Part shown: piece after piece, positions 50,991 through 59,250 of the stretch | Position numbering within the stretch: position 1 is the stretch's first letter | Layout: each line of letters begins with the position of its first letter | Source of the DNA: UBA7398 sp964632545 | GTDB lineage: Bacteria; Actinomycetota; Actinomycetes; Nanopelagicales; Nanopelagicaceae | Direction: 5' to 3' | Length of the DNA stretch: 64,000 bases | NCBI GenBank assembly: GCA_964632545.1 | Contig: CAZWBQ010000004.1 | Span: 1 to 64,000 of the forward strand | Made by a program: the position numbers and the translations under genes | The notes under the pieces: model-generated | Seen by the model: only the letters and a program-made list of their open reading frames with translations | Told to the model about the DNA's origin: nothing | The model's database searches: none

Positions 50991-51090
50991 AAATGAGGGT
51001 AAACCTGAAATTTTGTTACTCGACCGTAGACGCGCCACGCTCTAAGAATTGGGCAAGAGGTTGCGCTCGCCTAACCTTTCGAGTTTAATG

Positions 51091-51125
51091 CGCATACGAT
51101 ATATCGACTCGATATATCGTATGCG
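51091..51125 (+). promoter_or_regulatory. Perfect 16-bp inverted-repeat operator upstream of padR
   Basis: Arms CGCATACGATATATCG (51091-51106) and CGATATATCGTATGCG (51110-51125) are perfectly inverted with ACT between. Each arm contains the self-palindrome CGATATATCG. The repeat ends 19 nt before the PadR ATG at 51145, so the regulator or its partner probably binds here to control itself and ino1. Confidence 0.7.
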
Positions 51126-51144
51126 AGTCGGAAGGAAAGTGAAT

Positions 51145-51687
51145 ATGCGCTCCCGTAGCCAATCGCTCGAATTCGCACTTCTTGGATTTTTATTACAAGG
51201 CCCCTTACATGGGTATGAACTTCGGAAACGACTGAGTGCGATATATGGACCATTTCGTGCGCTCTCGTTCTCCGTGCTCTATCCGCAACTTCGTCGAATG
51301 GTAATCGCAGGATTAATCGAAGAAAAAGTTGGAACTCCTAAAGGGCGCTCGCGCCGAGTTCGGATTGTTTATGCAATTACCGATAAAGGGGAGAAGCACT
51401 TTAATAAAACTACAGAACTTGCCGGACCTGACTCATGGGAAGACGAAGGTTTTGAAGTTCGTTTCGCATTTTTTAGCCCAACTCCAGCAGCTAACCGATT
51501 GCGAATTTTAGAAGGGCGGCTCCGTCGGCTCAAAGATAAGTCTGACCTACTCCGAGATGAGATTAATCGCGGCAGCGTCGGTCTCGATAAATATTTAATT
51601 GAGTGGCGTCGCCATTCATTGGAGTCAGTTGATCGTGAAATTACCTGGCTAGAAGAAATGATCACAACCGAGAGGAAAAGTAAGTGA
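51145..51687 (+). CDS. PadR-family transcriptional regulator
   Basis: PadR proteins are winged-helix dimers that usually repress their own operon and respond to small ligands. The protein starts at ATG 51145 after GGAAAG (the open frame to 51049 runs through the operator and is not used). It is 180 residues: winged helix with LLQGPLHGYELRKRLSAIYGPFRALSFSVLYPQL and a C-terminal helical Vir-type domain (about 110-180) with coiled-coil character. Its stop overlaps the ino1 start by 4 nt, as in the mycobacterial Rv0047c-Rv0046c pair, so it probably governs inositol synthesis. Confidence 0.9.
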   Translation: MRSRSQSLEFALLGFLLQGPLHGYELRKRLSAIYGPFRALSFSVLYPQLRRMVIAGLIEEKVGTPKGRSRRVRIVYAITDKGEKHFNKTTELAGPDSWEDEGFEVRFAFFSPTPAANRLRILEGRLRRLKDKSDLLRDEINRGSVGLDKYLIEWRRHSLESVDREITWLEEMITTERKSK

Positions 51688-52784
51688 GTAATCAAACAGA
51701 CCCGAGAGGTGAAATCCGAGTAGCAATTATTGGGATTGGCAATTGTGCCAATTCACTTATTCAAGGAGTTACCTATTATCAAAACGCCGCAATAGATAAA
51801 GAGATTCCGGGTTTAATGCACCCAGTACTTGGCGGGTACCATATCAATTCCATTAAATTTATTGCGGCATATGATGTAGATGCCAAAAAAGTTGGCTTAG
51901 ATATTTCTGAGGCAATCTGGGCTAGCGAAAATAACACCATCAAATTTGCAGATGTTGCGAAAACTGGCGTCGTTGTCCAGCGCGGGCACACTTTGGATGG
52001 GCTCGGTCGCTATTACCGCGAAACCATTGAAGAATCTGCTGCGACCCCAGTAGATATTGTCTCCGACCTAAAAGCTAAGAAGATCGACGTTTTAATCTGT
52101 TATTTACCGGTTGGTTCAGAATCGGCAGCAAAGTTCTACGCCCAATGCGCGATTGATGCTGGTTGCGCATTTGTAAACGCTCTTCCAGTCTTTATTGCAT
52201 CTGATCCAGAATGGGCTGCAAAATTCACCGCTGCCGGGTTACCAATTGTCGGCGACGATATTAAATCTCAAGTTGGCGCGACTATTACGCACCGAATTTT
52301 GGCCAAGCTATTCCAAGATCGTGGTGTCCACCTAGAGCGCACCTACCAATTAAATGTTGGCGGAAATATGGATTTCAAGAACATGTTAGAGCGTGACCGG
52401 CTTGAATCTAAGAAAATTTCAAAGACGCAATCGGTAACTTCACAACTTGATTATGACATCGGTAAAAAGAATGTTCATATCGGACCTTCGGATTACATCC
52501 AATGGCTAGATGATCGTAAGTGGGCCTATGTACGTCTCGAAGGCAAAGCTTTTGGCGATGTTCCGCTAAATCTTGAATATAAATTGGAAGTTTGGGATTC
52601 ACCAAACTCAGCTGGCGTAATCATTGATGCGCTCCGTTGTGCAAAAATCGCGCTAGATCGAAAAATTGGCGGACCGTTGCTTTCACCATCAAGTTATTTT
52701 ATGAAATCGCCACCTGAACAATATTCTGACGAAACCGCAAGAGTTAAAGTGGAAGAATTTATTGCTGGGACTATCGCTCGATAA
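51684..52784 (+). CDS. ino1: Inositol-3-phosphate synthase
   Basis: Ino1 converts glucose 6-phosphate to myo-inositol 3-phosphate, the entry to phosphatidylinositol and its mannosides, and in many actinobacteria mycothiol. The 366-residue bacterial-type protein has VAIIGIGNCANSLIQGV (NAD-binding GxGxxx), LPVGSESAAKFYAQ near 140, GDDIKSQVGAT near 190 and NVGGNMDFKNML near 225. The start is GTG at 51684 in the PadR stop overlap. A strong terminator follows at 52800. Confidence 0.95.
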   Translation: MSNQTDPRGEIRVAIIGIGNCANSLIQGVTYYQNAAIDKEIPGLMHPVLGGYHINSIKFIAAYDVDAKKVGLDISEAIWASENNTIKFADVAKTGVVVQRGHTLDGLGRYYRETIEESAATPVDIVSDLKAKKIDVLICYLPVGSESAAKFYAQCAIDAGCAFVNALPVFIASDPEWAAKFTAAGLPIVGDDIKSQVGATITHRILAKLFQDRGVHLERTYQLNVGGNMDFKNMLERDRLESKKISKTQSVTSQLDYDIGKKNVHIGPSDYIQWLDDRKWAYVRLEGKAFGDVPLNLEYKLEVWDSPNSAGVIIDALRCAKIALDRKIGGPLLSPSSYFMKSPPEQYSDETARVKVEEFIAGTIAR

Positions 52785-52799
52785 TTAAGTAATAAAGAA

Positions 52800-52827
52800 A
52801 CGGACCTGGGCAATTACCCAGGTCCGT
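52800..52827. terminator. Bidirectional intrinsic terminator after ino1
   Basis: An 11-bp perfect stem ACGGACCTGGG / CCCAGGTCCGT with loop CAATTA. T-rich stretches flank it on both sides, so it can end ino1 on the plus strand and the membrane-protein gene on the minus strand. It lies 15 nt after the ino1 stop. Confidence 0.9.
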
Positions 52828-52859
52828 CTTTCCTATTCCCTCACGGAGAGTAGAGGGAC

Positions 52860-53405
52860 CTATACCGTCGCATCTTCTGGAGTGCGACGAAGGTGCATGA
52901 ATCCCATGATTGAAAGGATTAAGAAGAGGATTCCACCTACCAAACATGCATAAGTTCCATACATCGCAATTTGTCCGATCTGCCAAAAAGCATAAGCAAA
53001 ACCGAGCATTCCGCGAATAGTTTCACCGCGAAATAGTGTCTGTACTTTTTCAGCTAAAACTGTATCTGACGGGTTTGCGCGAGATAGTTCACTAACTTCG
53101 GCATAAGTTTGCCCACCGCCAATTGCTTTTAAGTGAACTGCAATATATTTGTCGGCGTAAGCCTGTGCCTGTTTTCCAGTTGTAACCTGCATGCCGGCAT
53201 ATTTTTGAATATCCGGAAATGCATCTGCGCTAAAACCTGGGGAACCAGCTTCTGGGAAGAAAATTGTTTGAGCTGCCAATTGATCGGTTACTTGGCTATT
53301 TGCGAATGTATAACCCCAGTTCATAAGTCCGGCTGCAACAAGAAGTAATATTGCTAATCCAAATCCAAGCAAACTGGCAATTCTGTCGAAACTTTTACGC
53401 TTCAT
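52860..53405 (-). CDS. Two-pass membrane protein with external domain (unknown function)
   Basis: The 181-residue protein has a membrane segment near 10-30 and another near 145-170 enclosing an external domain of about 110 residues with GKQAQAYADKYIAVHLKAIGGGQTYAEVS. Similar actinobacterial proteins are often misnamed aromatic ring-opening dioxygenase LigA, but no enzyme motif is visible. It ends after a basic RRTPEDATV-like tail. Its promoter region is unusually long (over 220 nt) and carries repeated sites. Confidence 0.8.
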   Translation of the reverse strand: MKRKSFDRIASLLGFGLAILLLVAAGLMNWGYTFANSQVTDQLAAQTIFFPEAGSPGFSADAFPDIQKYAGMQVTTGKQAQAYADKYIAVHLKAIGGGQTYAEVSELSRANPSDTVLAEKVQTLFRGETIRGMLGFAYAFWQIGQIAMYGTYACLVGGILFLILSIMGFMHLRRTPEDATV

Positions 53406-53467
53406 GATCTCTTCTCTCCAAAGTCTTTGTTAAGTTGTTTTAATTTGAAGGCTCTATTTCCTTCGTG

Positions 53468-53491
53468 CTAATCAAACCCGTTATTGATTAG
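53468..53491 (-). promoter_or_regulatory. Inverted repeat in the membrane-protein leader
   Basis: Arms CTAATCA and TGATTAG are perfect 7-mers with a 10-nt spacer, about 63-86 nt upstream of the 53405 start. It could be an operator or a leader hairpin. Confidence 0.4.
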
Positions 53492-53511
53492 TGGGGATTG
53501 TGAATGCGCGA

Positions 53512-53592
53512 GTGCCACCACCAAGTAATTTTTAGGGAGTGATGGCACTTACTGGTAGGTCACACATATTATTTTTAGGAGCTATGGCACTT
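53512..53592 (-). promoter_or_regulatory. Repeated GTGCCA/TGGCAC sites upstream of the membrane-protein gene
   Basis: On the minus strand, two near-identical direct repeats of about 25 bp (AAGTGCCAT...CTCC.TAAAAAT) occupy 53568-53592 and 53526-53550, with their TGGCAC cores 42 bp apart, close to four helical turns. A third GTGCCA in inverted orientation is at 53512-53517. The sites lie 107-187 nt upstream of the membrane-protein start, between it and the LuxR gene. The rest of the spacer 53406-53628 shows no ORF or RNA gene. Confidence 0.6.
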
Positions 53593-53628
53593 TAAAAGAG
53601 GTTAAGTCTGGTAACTATTCCAACTTAG

Positions 53629-53970
53629 CTATTCAATATGACGAGAACATACCTGTACGCCATTTGCACCGATAACCATGTGGCCACATGCAACGTTTAA
53701 TTTATCAAAAGCTTTATCACCAAAATGCGCACGATAAGCAAGTGCAATTAAAACTCTAATATTTATATCTGGCGCAGATTTAACTCCGAGGGCTTTAGAC
53801 ATTCTTGAAACGGTATTCTCAACGACTTTTTCAGTATGCGCGGTCTCTCTAGCGATTGCTGAATTTGATAAGCCGTCACACAATAAACCCGCGACAAGGT
53901 GCTCGAAGGGGGTAAGTTCTCTGGTCAATATTGTCATGTGTTCCATGGTGGCTCTCCGTTGCTCATTCAT
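53629..53970 (-). CDS. Orphan LuxR-type helix-turn-helix regulator with Cys/His tail
   Basis: A 113-residue protein with a LuxR-type helix-turn-helix (ELTPFEHLVAGLLCDGLSNSAIARE ... VENTVSRMSKALGV, residues 18-65) but no receiver or ligand domain. The C-terminal tail has C95-x-H97 and C108-x2-H111, which could bind a metal or react to redox state. Start ATG 53970; the Met at residue 9 is an alternative. The nearest genes are the membrane-protein gene downstream and enoyl-CoA hydratase divergent. No kinase lies next to it. Confidence 0.8.
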   Translation of the reverse strand: MNEQRRATMEHMTILTRELTPFEHLVAGLLCDGLSNSAIARETAHTEKVVENTVSRMSKALGVKSAPDINIRVLIALAYRAHFGDKAFDKLNVACGHMVIGANGVQVCSRHIE

Positions 53971-54063
53971 GAAAATGTTCTCGTTATTATCTCTCGAATT
54001 GGTGCAACTTGGTTAAATCGACTCTGGATTTGAGTTCACATTGGGTTGCATTACGATGCTCAA

Positions 54064-54810
54064 GTGAACGAGATACGGACTTCGATTGTTGATGGAGTGC
54101 TAACACTCACTTTAAATCGACCAGAAAAGCAAAATGCGATTACGCGTGCCATGTATCAATTCTTAGCAAATCAGATAAACGCCGCTGCTGGAGATTTTGC
54201 AATCCGAACCTTGGTTATTGGTGGCGAGGGTAAACACTTCACAGCAGGTAATGACATCGGAGATTTTTTAAACGATCCACCGCTAGAAGAGAATTCACCA
54301 GTTATGCAATTCTTATCGGCAGTTCATAACTTTCCCAAACCAATTGTTGCCTCAGTTCATGGAAATGCCGTTGGAATTGGTACAACTTTGCTACTGCACT
54401 GTGATTTGGTTGTTGCCTCAAGTGAAACAAAATTTTCAATGCCTTTTGTAACTCTTGGCTTAGTTCCTGAGTTTGGTTCAAGCTACTTGTTCCCAAAACT
54501 TGTTGGTCACCAAAGAGCTTCTAAAGTTTTTCTGCTTGGCGAACCATTTGACGCCGAGTTTGCCTTGGAAGTTGGTTTAATTGCAGAAATTAACGACAAG
54601 CCAAATGAGTTAGCCGCAAAGTATGCTGCCGCTCTTGCGGAACAACCACCGGGGGCTGTGATTCAAACTAAAGCTTTATTGAAGAGCGGACATCATGATG
54701 CCGTAACTGCTGTGATGCGCGCAGAAGGCGAATTATTCAAACTTGCATTGCAATCTGACGAGGCACAAACCGCTTTTATGAAATTCTTAGCCAATAAATC
54801 TAAGTCATAG
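54064..54810 (+). CDS. Enoyl-CoA hydratase/isomerase-family protein
   Basis: A 248-residue crotonase-fold protein starting at GTG 54064 (TTG 54046 possible). Visible are LTLNRPEKQNAITRAMY, FTAGNDIGDFL (oxyanion loop) near 60, GNAVGIGTTLLLHCDLV near 100 and FVTLGLVPEFGSSYLFPKLVG near 130, where the Glu matches one catalytic acid. The other usual Glu is replaced by Thr in the GIGTTLL segment, which is more typical of isomerases. It may act in fatty-acid or aromatic degradation. SDR follows 12 nt later. Confidence 0.85.
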   Translation: MNEIRTSIVDGVLTLTLNRPEKQNAITRAMYQFLANQINAAAGDFAIRTLVIGGEGKHFTAGNDIGDFLNDPPLEENSPVMQFLSAVHNFPKPIVASVHGNAVGIGTTLLLHCDLVVASSETKFSMPFVTLGLVPEFGSSYLFPKLVGHQRASKVFLLGEPFDAEFALEVGLIAEINDKPNELAAKYAAALAEQPPGAVIQTKALLKSGHHDAVTAVMRAEGELFKLALQSDEAQTAFMKFLANKSKS

Positions 54811-54822
54811 TCAGGGAGAAAC

Positions 54823-55653
54823 ATGTCACTCGCCGGGAAGCGCATATTTATCACTGGAGGATCTCGTGGAATTGGTCTCGCGATAGCGCTTCGTGCTGCG
54901 CAAGATGGCGCTTCAATCGCAATCGCTGCAAAAACAGCCGAACCAAACCCGAAATTGCCTGGCACTATCTACTCGGCTGCAAAGGAAATTGAAGCTGCTG
55001 GTGGAAAAGCTCTGCCGATTCAATGCGATTTACGCGAGGAAACCCAAATTACTGCGGCAGTTGAAGCCGCGGTAGCGCAATTTGGCGGCTTGGATATATT
55101 GATAAATAACGCTAGCGCAATAAATTTAACTAAAACTGAAGTAACACCGGCCAAACGTTTCGACTTAATGTTTGATGTAAACGTACGTGGAACTTTCTTA
55201 ACTTCACAAGCAGTGATTCCACACCTGCGTAAGAGCGCCTCCGAAGGCGGCAATTCACATATTTTGAATCTTTCGCCACCACTTTCTATGAAACCAATCT
55301 GGTTTAAAAACCATGTTGCCTACACAATGGCAAAGTACGGAATGAGTATGTGCGTACTTGGAATGGCCGAAGAATTTAAGCGGGACAAAATTGCCGTAAA
55401 TGCGTTATGGCCAAGAACTGCAATTGATACCGCCGCGCTACAAATGATTCCCGGCGTCGATGTAAATGCATGTCGGACCCCTGAGATCCTCTCTGATTCT
55501 GCCTACATAATTCTCAATAGACCAGCATCTGAGTGCACCGGAAATTTCTTTGTCGATGATGAATTATTGGCTTCAGAAGGAATTACCGATTTGGACAAAT
55601 ACGCGGTCGTACCCGGAACTAAAGATTTTCTACTCGACTTCTTTTTAGACTAG
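54823..55653 (+). CDS. Short-chain dehydrogenase (HSDL2-like)
   Basis: A 276-residue NAD(P)-dependent oxidoreductase with the Rossmann TGGSRGIGLAIALRAA motif, INNASAINLTKT (NNA(G/S) variant) near 92, and the catalytic YxxxK in VAYTMAKYGMSM near 165. The N-terminal AAKTAEPNPKLPGTIYSAAKEIEAAGG segment is the mark of HSDL2-like SDRs, often linked to fatty-acid metabolism. RBS CAGGGAG precedes the ATG. It probably shares a transcript with the hydratase. Confidence 0.9.
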   Translation: MSLAGKRIFITGGSRGIGLAIALRAAQDGASIAIAAKTAEPNPKLPGTIYSAAKEIEAAGGKALPIQCDLREETQITAAVEAAVAQFGGLDILINNASAINLTKTEVTPAKRFDLMFDVNVRGTFLTSQAVIPHLRKSASEGGNSHILNLSPPLSMKPIWFKNHVAYTMAKYGMSMCVLGMAEEFKRDKIAVNALWPRTAIDTAALQMIPGVDVNACRTPEILSDSAYIILNRPASECTGNFFVDDELLASEGITDLDKYAVVPGTKDFLLDFFLD

Positions 55654-55655
55654 AA

Positions 55656-56813
55656 CTACTCCGCCAACTTAATACTTGTGTGCTGGTGCTCAGTTTCAAT
55701 AATTCCAGATGAGTATTTAGTTTCGTATTTACCGTATCGCCAAACAATCACTGAGAATAGCCATGCAAGAACGAAGCTACCAACGATGAAGTAGCCAACT
55801 TTACTCAAATCTATAGAGGCTAAGTAAGTAAAAGGTTGATAGTTATCAATGCTGGTTTTATCAGCTAAAACTGAGGTTAATTGGATAGTTCCTATTACTA
55901 GCGCAACAAAAATAGATAGCGAAGTTGTAGTGAGGTTGTAGTAAATTTTTCTAAGAGGCGATGTAAAAGCCCATGAATAGGCTTTCGTCATGAAAATTCC
56001 ATCTAACGAATCCATAAGTGACATGCCAGCTGCAAAAATTAACGGCAGCGCAATGATTGCAAGTGGCGGCAATGTGCCACCTACGGTTCCAACTGCGGCA
56101 GTTGCAGAAAGTGCCAGAAGCGCTACTTCAGTGGCGGTATCAAATCCGAGACCAAACAACACACCGATTGGATAGAGCTGCCAAGAGTGGTCAAAACCTT
56201 TTTTAAATTTCCCACGAAAAATTCGCCGCATTAAGCCACGATCATTAAGTAATTCTTCAAGGTGCTCGTGCGAAAATTTTCCACTTTTTGCTTGGCGCCA
56301 AACTTTGACGACGCCAACTAAAATTACTAAATTCAAAATTCCGACCAAGTATAAAAAGAATCCGGAAACTGATGCGCCAATAATTCCGCCAGTCTCAGCA
56401 AAGTTCGCTTGAAACTTTGCAGCTTGCTTTGCTGCGAATGCGATTGCAATTGATAAAGCAAGCACAATAGTTGAGTGGCCAAGCGAGAAAAAAAGTCCAA
56501 CGCCAAGAGGTTTCTTCCCTTTAGCTAACATCAACCGAGTTGTGTCATCTATTGCGGAAATGTGATCAGCATCAAAAGCATGGCGTAATCCAAAGGAGTA
56601 AGCGAGGGCACCAGCACCCGCATAGATCAAAGCTCCTTTGCCATCAACAATGCTGTGATATTTAGGATTTGAATTGAAATAGATAAATAGCCCCCACCCA
56701 AGAACATGGAGGAGCAACACCGTGCCCAGCGTTCCAAATAGCGCGGGAAGTTCGGAACGTTCAAAGCGAAGATGTGCCTTTAACGAGCGTTTTTCAAGGA
56801 TGTTTGAGCTCAT
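55656..56813 (-). CDS. NiCoT-family nickel/cobalt permease
   Basis: Imports Ni2+ or Co2+. The 385-residue protein has eight or so membrane segments and the family signatures RHAFDADHISAIDDTTR near residue 78, GLGFDTATEVALLAL near 220 and GMSLMDSLDGIFMTKAYSWAF near 255. The metal preferred cannot be read from sequence. The divergent spacer to copC carries a Nur/Zur-like box. The gene converges with the SDR, two bases between the stops. Confidence 0.94.
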   Translation of the reverse strand: MSSNILEKRSLKAHLRFERSELPALFGTLGTVLLLHVLGWGLFIYFNSNPKYHSIVDGKGALIYAGAGALAYSFGLRHAFDADHISAIDDTTRLMLAKGKKPLGVGLFFSLGHSTIVLALSIAIAFAAKQAAKFQANFAETGGIIGASVSGFFLYLVGILNLVILVGVVKVWRQAKSGKFSHEHLEELLNDRGLMRRIFRGKFKKGFDHSWQLYPIGVLFGLGFDTATEVALLALSATAAVGTVGGTLPPLAIIALPLIFAAGMSLMDSLDGIFMTKAYSWAFTSPLRKIYYNLTTTSLSIFVALVIGTIQLTSVLADKTSIDNYQPFTYLASIDLSKVGYFIVGSFVLAWLFSVIVWRYGKYETKYSSGIIETEHQHTSIKLAE

Positions 56814-56825
56814 ATTCAGATGTTA

Positions 56826-56842
56826 ATGCAAATGATTCGCAT
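56826..56842. promoter_or_regulatory. Nur/Zur-like Fur-family box between the nickel permease and copC
   Basis: ATGCAA-ATGAT-TCGCAT fits the Streptomyces Nur box (tTGCaa-n5-ttGCAA), and its 15-bp core TGCAAATGATTCGCA is a near-perfect palindrome (six of seven pairs) resembling actinobacterial Zur boxes. It lies in a 59-nt divergent spacer, 13 nt from the permease ATG, so binding would block the permease start and probably copC. Confidence 0.65.
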
Positions 56843-56872
56843 CTGCACCTTGAAAGTGGGTATTGTAAATTC

Positions 56873-57394
56873 ATGAGTAAAAGCCGGGTTTTCGTAGCGT
56901 CACTTTTGGTCCCAATCATTGCCTTTTTTTCTATACCAACCGCCTCAAGTCATACAACTTTGCTTTCTAGCTCACCCGTAGCCGAGAGTCTAATTACGGA
57001 ATGGCCCACAGAAGTGAAATTGGAATTCGCTGAAGATCTTCAGACGTTTTCAGCTGGAACTGCAAATTTTATCGAAGTCATAGATTCTTCCGGTAATCAG
57101 TTCAATGAAAAAACCGCAGTTGTAAGTGGTGCAACTATTACCTCGAAGTTATTACCGAATTCTACATTCGGTATTTTCACAGTTAAATATAGAGTAGTCG
57201 CTCAAGATGGGCATGTATTGGAAGATAGCTACACTTTTAATTTTGATGGTTCAAAAGGTGCCGTGACTACGCTAGCGCACGACAGTACTGGTACGCCATC
57301 GCAATATCCTTACCGAGGCATCGCAGCATTTCTAATATTAGCTGCGCTAGTTTTCGGGGTTATGGTTTATCGAAAGAACGAAAAAAAGTATTAA
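56873..57394 (+). CDS. CopC-domain copper-binding protein
   Basis: CopC proteins bind copper outside the membrane. The 173-residue protein starts at ATG 56873 (an in-frame extension to 56774 overlaps the divergent permease). It has a signal peptide, and cleavage after the TASS segment would expose H27 at the mature N-terminus, as in copper-binding CopC. The domain contains LLSSSPVAESLI and the AQDGHVLEDSY motif near 118. A C-terminal membrane segment and a basic tail anchor it. No CopD domain is present. The stop overlaps the ABC gene by 4 nt. Confidence 0.85.
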   Translation: MSKSRVFVASLLVPIIAFFSIPTASSHTTLLSSSPVAESLITEWPTEVKLEFAEDLQTFSAGTANFIEVIDSSGNQFNEKTAVVSGATITSKLLPNSTFGIFTVKYRVVAQDGHVLEDSYTFNFDGSKGAVTTLAHDSTGTPSQYPYRGIAAFLILAALVFGVMVYRKNEKKY

Positions 57395-59250
57395 TTTTCA
57401 TCACGCCATGAACGCCAAAGTTTTGCATAAGCTCCATTGGCTTTCATTAAATTATCGTGGGACCCCCATTCTGTAATTTTCCCGTCTTCTATGACAGCGA
57501 TTAAATCGGCGTCATGAGCGCTTTGTAAGCGGTGTGCTATTGCAATGACAGTTCTGCCAGATAATACCGATCCCAAAGAAGCTTCTAAATGTTTTGCAGC
57601 TTTCTGATCAAGCAACGATGTTGCTTCGTCAAGAATTAAAGTATGCGGGTCTGCAAGTACTAATCGCGAAAGTGCCAATTGTTGTGCTTGTGCAGGTAAT
57701 AATCGATGACCACCAGTTCCTAAAATTGTTGATAACTCTTCCGGTAAGTTCTTCGCCCAATCGGTAGCATCTACGGCAGCAAGTGCGCGCCAAACTTCCG
57801 TATCAGTTGCATTTGGTCGAGCTAACGTAACATTCTCTTTCAATGTTCCAACGAAAACGTGATGCTCTTGCGTTACAAGCGCTACTTCCGTTCGCGCTTG
57901 CTCAACCGGTAAATATCCAATTTCTGCGCCACCAACTGTAATTTTTCCACGATTTGGTGGTTGGACTCCGGCAAGCAAACGCCCAAGCGTTGATTTACCA
58001 GCACCAGAAGGACCAACAATTGCTAATTTTGTGCCGGGTTCAACTAAGAAGGAAAGATCTTTTAAAACATCGCGACCTTCTCGATATCCATAAGTGACAT
58101 TTTCTCCAGAAATCTCTTCACCTTTTGGTGTTGCGCTTCGAATTTCACGTTCTTCAATTTCATAAATACCTAAAAGTCGGGAGAGTGAAGCTTTACCAGT
58201 TTGTAGTTCGTCAATCCACCAAAGCATTCTTTCAATTGGGTTAGCTAGCATCTGCGCATAAAGCAACCCTGAAGTTATTAATGCGATTGAAATTTTGTTA
58301 TCGTGATAAAGATACGAACCCATCAATAAAACGGCGCTAACTGGAATTATGTAATTTGTTTCAACTAAGGGAAACCACCTAGTTCGCAATCTCAAGGTGT
58401 AGCGCTCCCACTGTAACCAACGAGAGATTGTGGCATGTGTACGTAAACTTCGTTCTTCACCTAAGCGAAGTGCATCAATTGTTCGACCAGATTCCGCAGT
58501 TTCAATTAGTACTGAGTTCACGATTGCATAAGAAGAGGATTCAACCCGATAAGCCTGCGGAGATCTACGTAAATACCAACGTGTGCCTGCAAATAGAAAT
58601 GGAATTCCAATGAAAATTGCGGCAAAGAAAATAGGAGCAGTAAAAGCAATTGCTACTGAAATTCCAAGGATTTGTACCAAACAAATTGTGATAATCGGGA
58701 CAGCATCTCTTACCGCCCAAGTGACTTTATCAATGTCAGTCGTTGTTCTAGTTAACAATTCACCGGAACCAGCTCGCTCCACAATGTTCGGTGGAAGTTC
58801 CACTACTCGTTCTATAAATCGCTCACGAAGTGACGAAAGCACAAATTCACCAAGTATTGATGCTCGAACTTTTGTAAGATATACGAGAATTGTTTGGATT
58901 ACGAGCGCAGAGATTACGATGATAATAGTTTTGGAAAGCAGAACATTTTGTGGATCGCTCTTCAATCGCTCTAATAAATTTCCAAATGCCCTCGGCGGAA
59001 TTAACGCAGCTACTGTGGTGAATAATTGAAAAATCGCAACCCAGATAAAGCCACTCTTGTTCGCTAAAAGCAGCGACCACATCTCTTTATTCACAGTCTT
59101 TTCAGTAGCTATTGGCAATCTATTTGCCGCTCGCTCTAAACCAAATGATTTTTCTATTCGAGCGGCATCATCAGGAGGTGGCGGGTAGGCACTTGCTGGC
59201 AACCGCTTTTCGTCTACCGGTTTTGGATATTTATGCTTAAAAAATTTCAT
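57391..59250 (-). CDS. ABC exporter half-transporter with degenerate signature motif (partner B)
   Basis: A 619-residue exporter half: an N-terminal six-helix membrane domain (about 60-350) and an ATPase domain with intact Walker A GPSGAGKS (413-420), Walker B TLILDEATS (catalytic Glu542) and H-loop AHR (His573). The signature motif is degenerate: LPAQA at 518-522 in place of LSGGQ. This complements the partner encoded next, which has the opposite defects. The ATG overlaps the stop of that partner by 4 nt. The substrate is unknown. Confidence 0.92.
   Translation of the reverse strand: MKFFKHKYPKPVDEKRLPASAYPPPPDDAARIEKSFGLERAANRLPIATEKTVNKEMWSLLLANKSGFIWVAIFQLFTTVAALIPPRAFGNLLERLKSDPQNVLLSKTIIIVISALVIQTILVYLTKVRASILGEFVLSSLRERFIERVVELPPNIVERAGSGELLTRTTTDIDKVTWAVRDAVPIITICLVQILGISVAIAFTAPIFFAAIFIGIPFLFAGTRWYLRRSPQAYRVESSSYAIVNSVLIETAESGRTIDALRLGEERSLRTHATISRWLQWERYTLRLRTRWFPLVETNYIIPVSAVLLMGSYLYHDNKISIALITSGLLYAQMLANPIERMLWWIDELQTGKASLSRLLGIYEIEEREIRSATPKGEEISGENVTYGYREGRDVLKDLSFLVEPGTKLAIVGPSGAGKSTLGRLLAGVQPPNRGKITVGGAEIGYLPVEQARTEVALVTQEHHVFVGTLKENVTLARPNATDTEVWRALAAVDATDWAKNLPEELSTILGTGGHRLLPAQAQQLALSRLVLADPHTLILDEATSLLDQKAAKHLEASLGSVLSGRTVIAIAHRLQSAHDADLIAVIEDGKITEWGSHDNLMKANGAYAKLWRSWRDEN

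Noticed and set aside
51049..51144. Longer PadR start
   Set aside because: It would translate through the 16-bp inverted repeat. ATG 51145 has its own ribosome binding site and fits the family length.
53406..53628. Hidden tRNA or small protein in the largest spacer
   Set aside because: No cloverleaf or CCA-like end and no open frame with a start and ribosome binding site; repeats explain much of the region.
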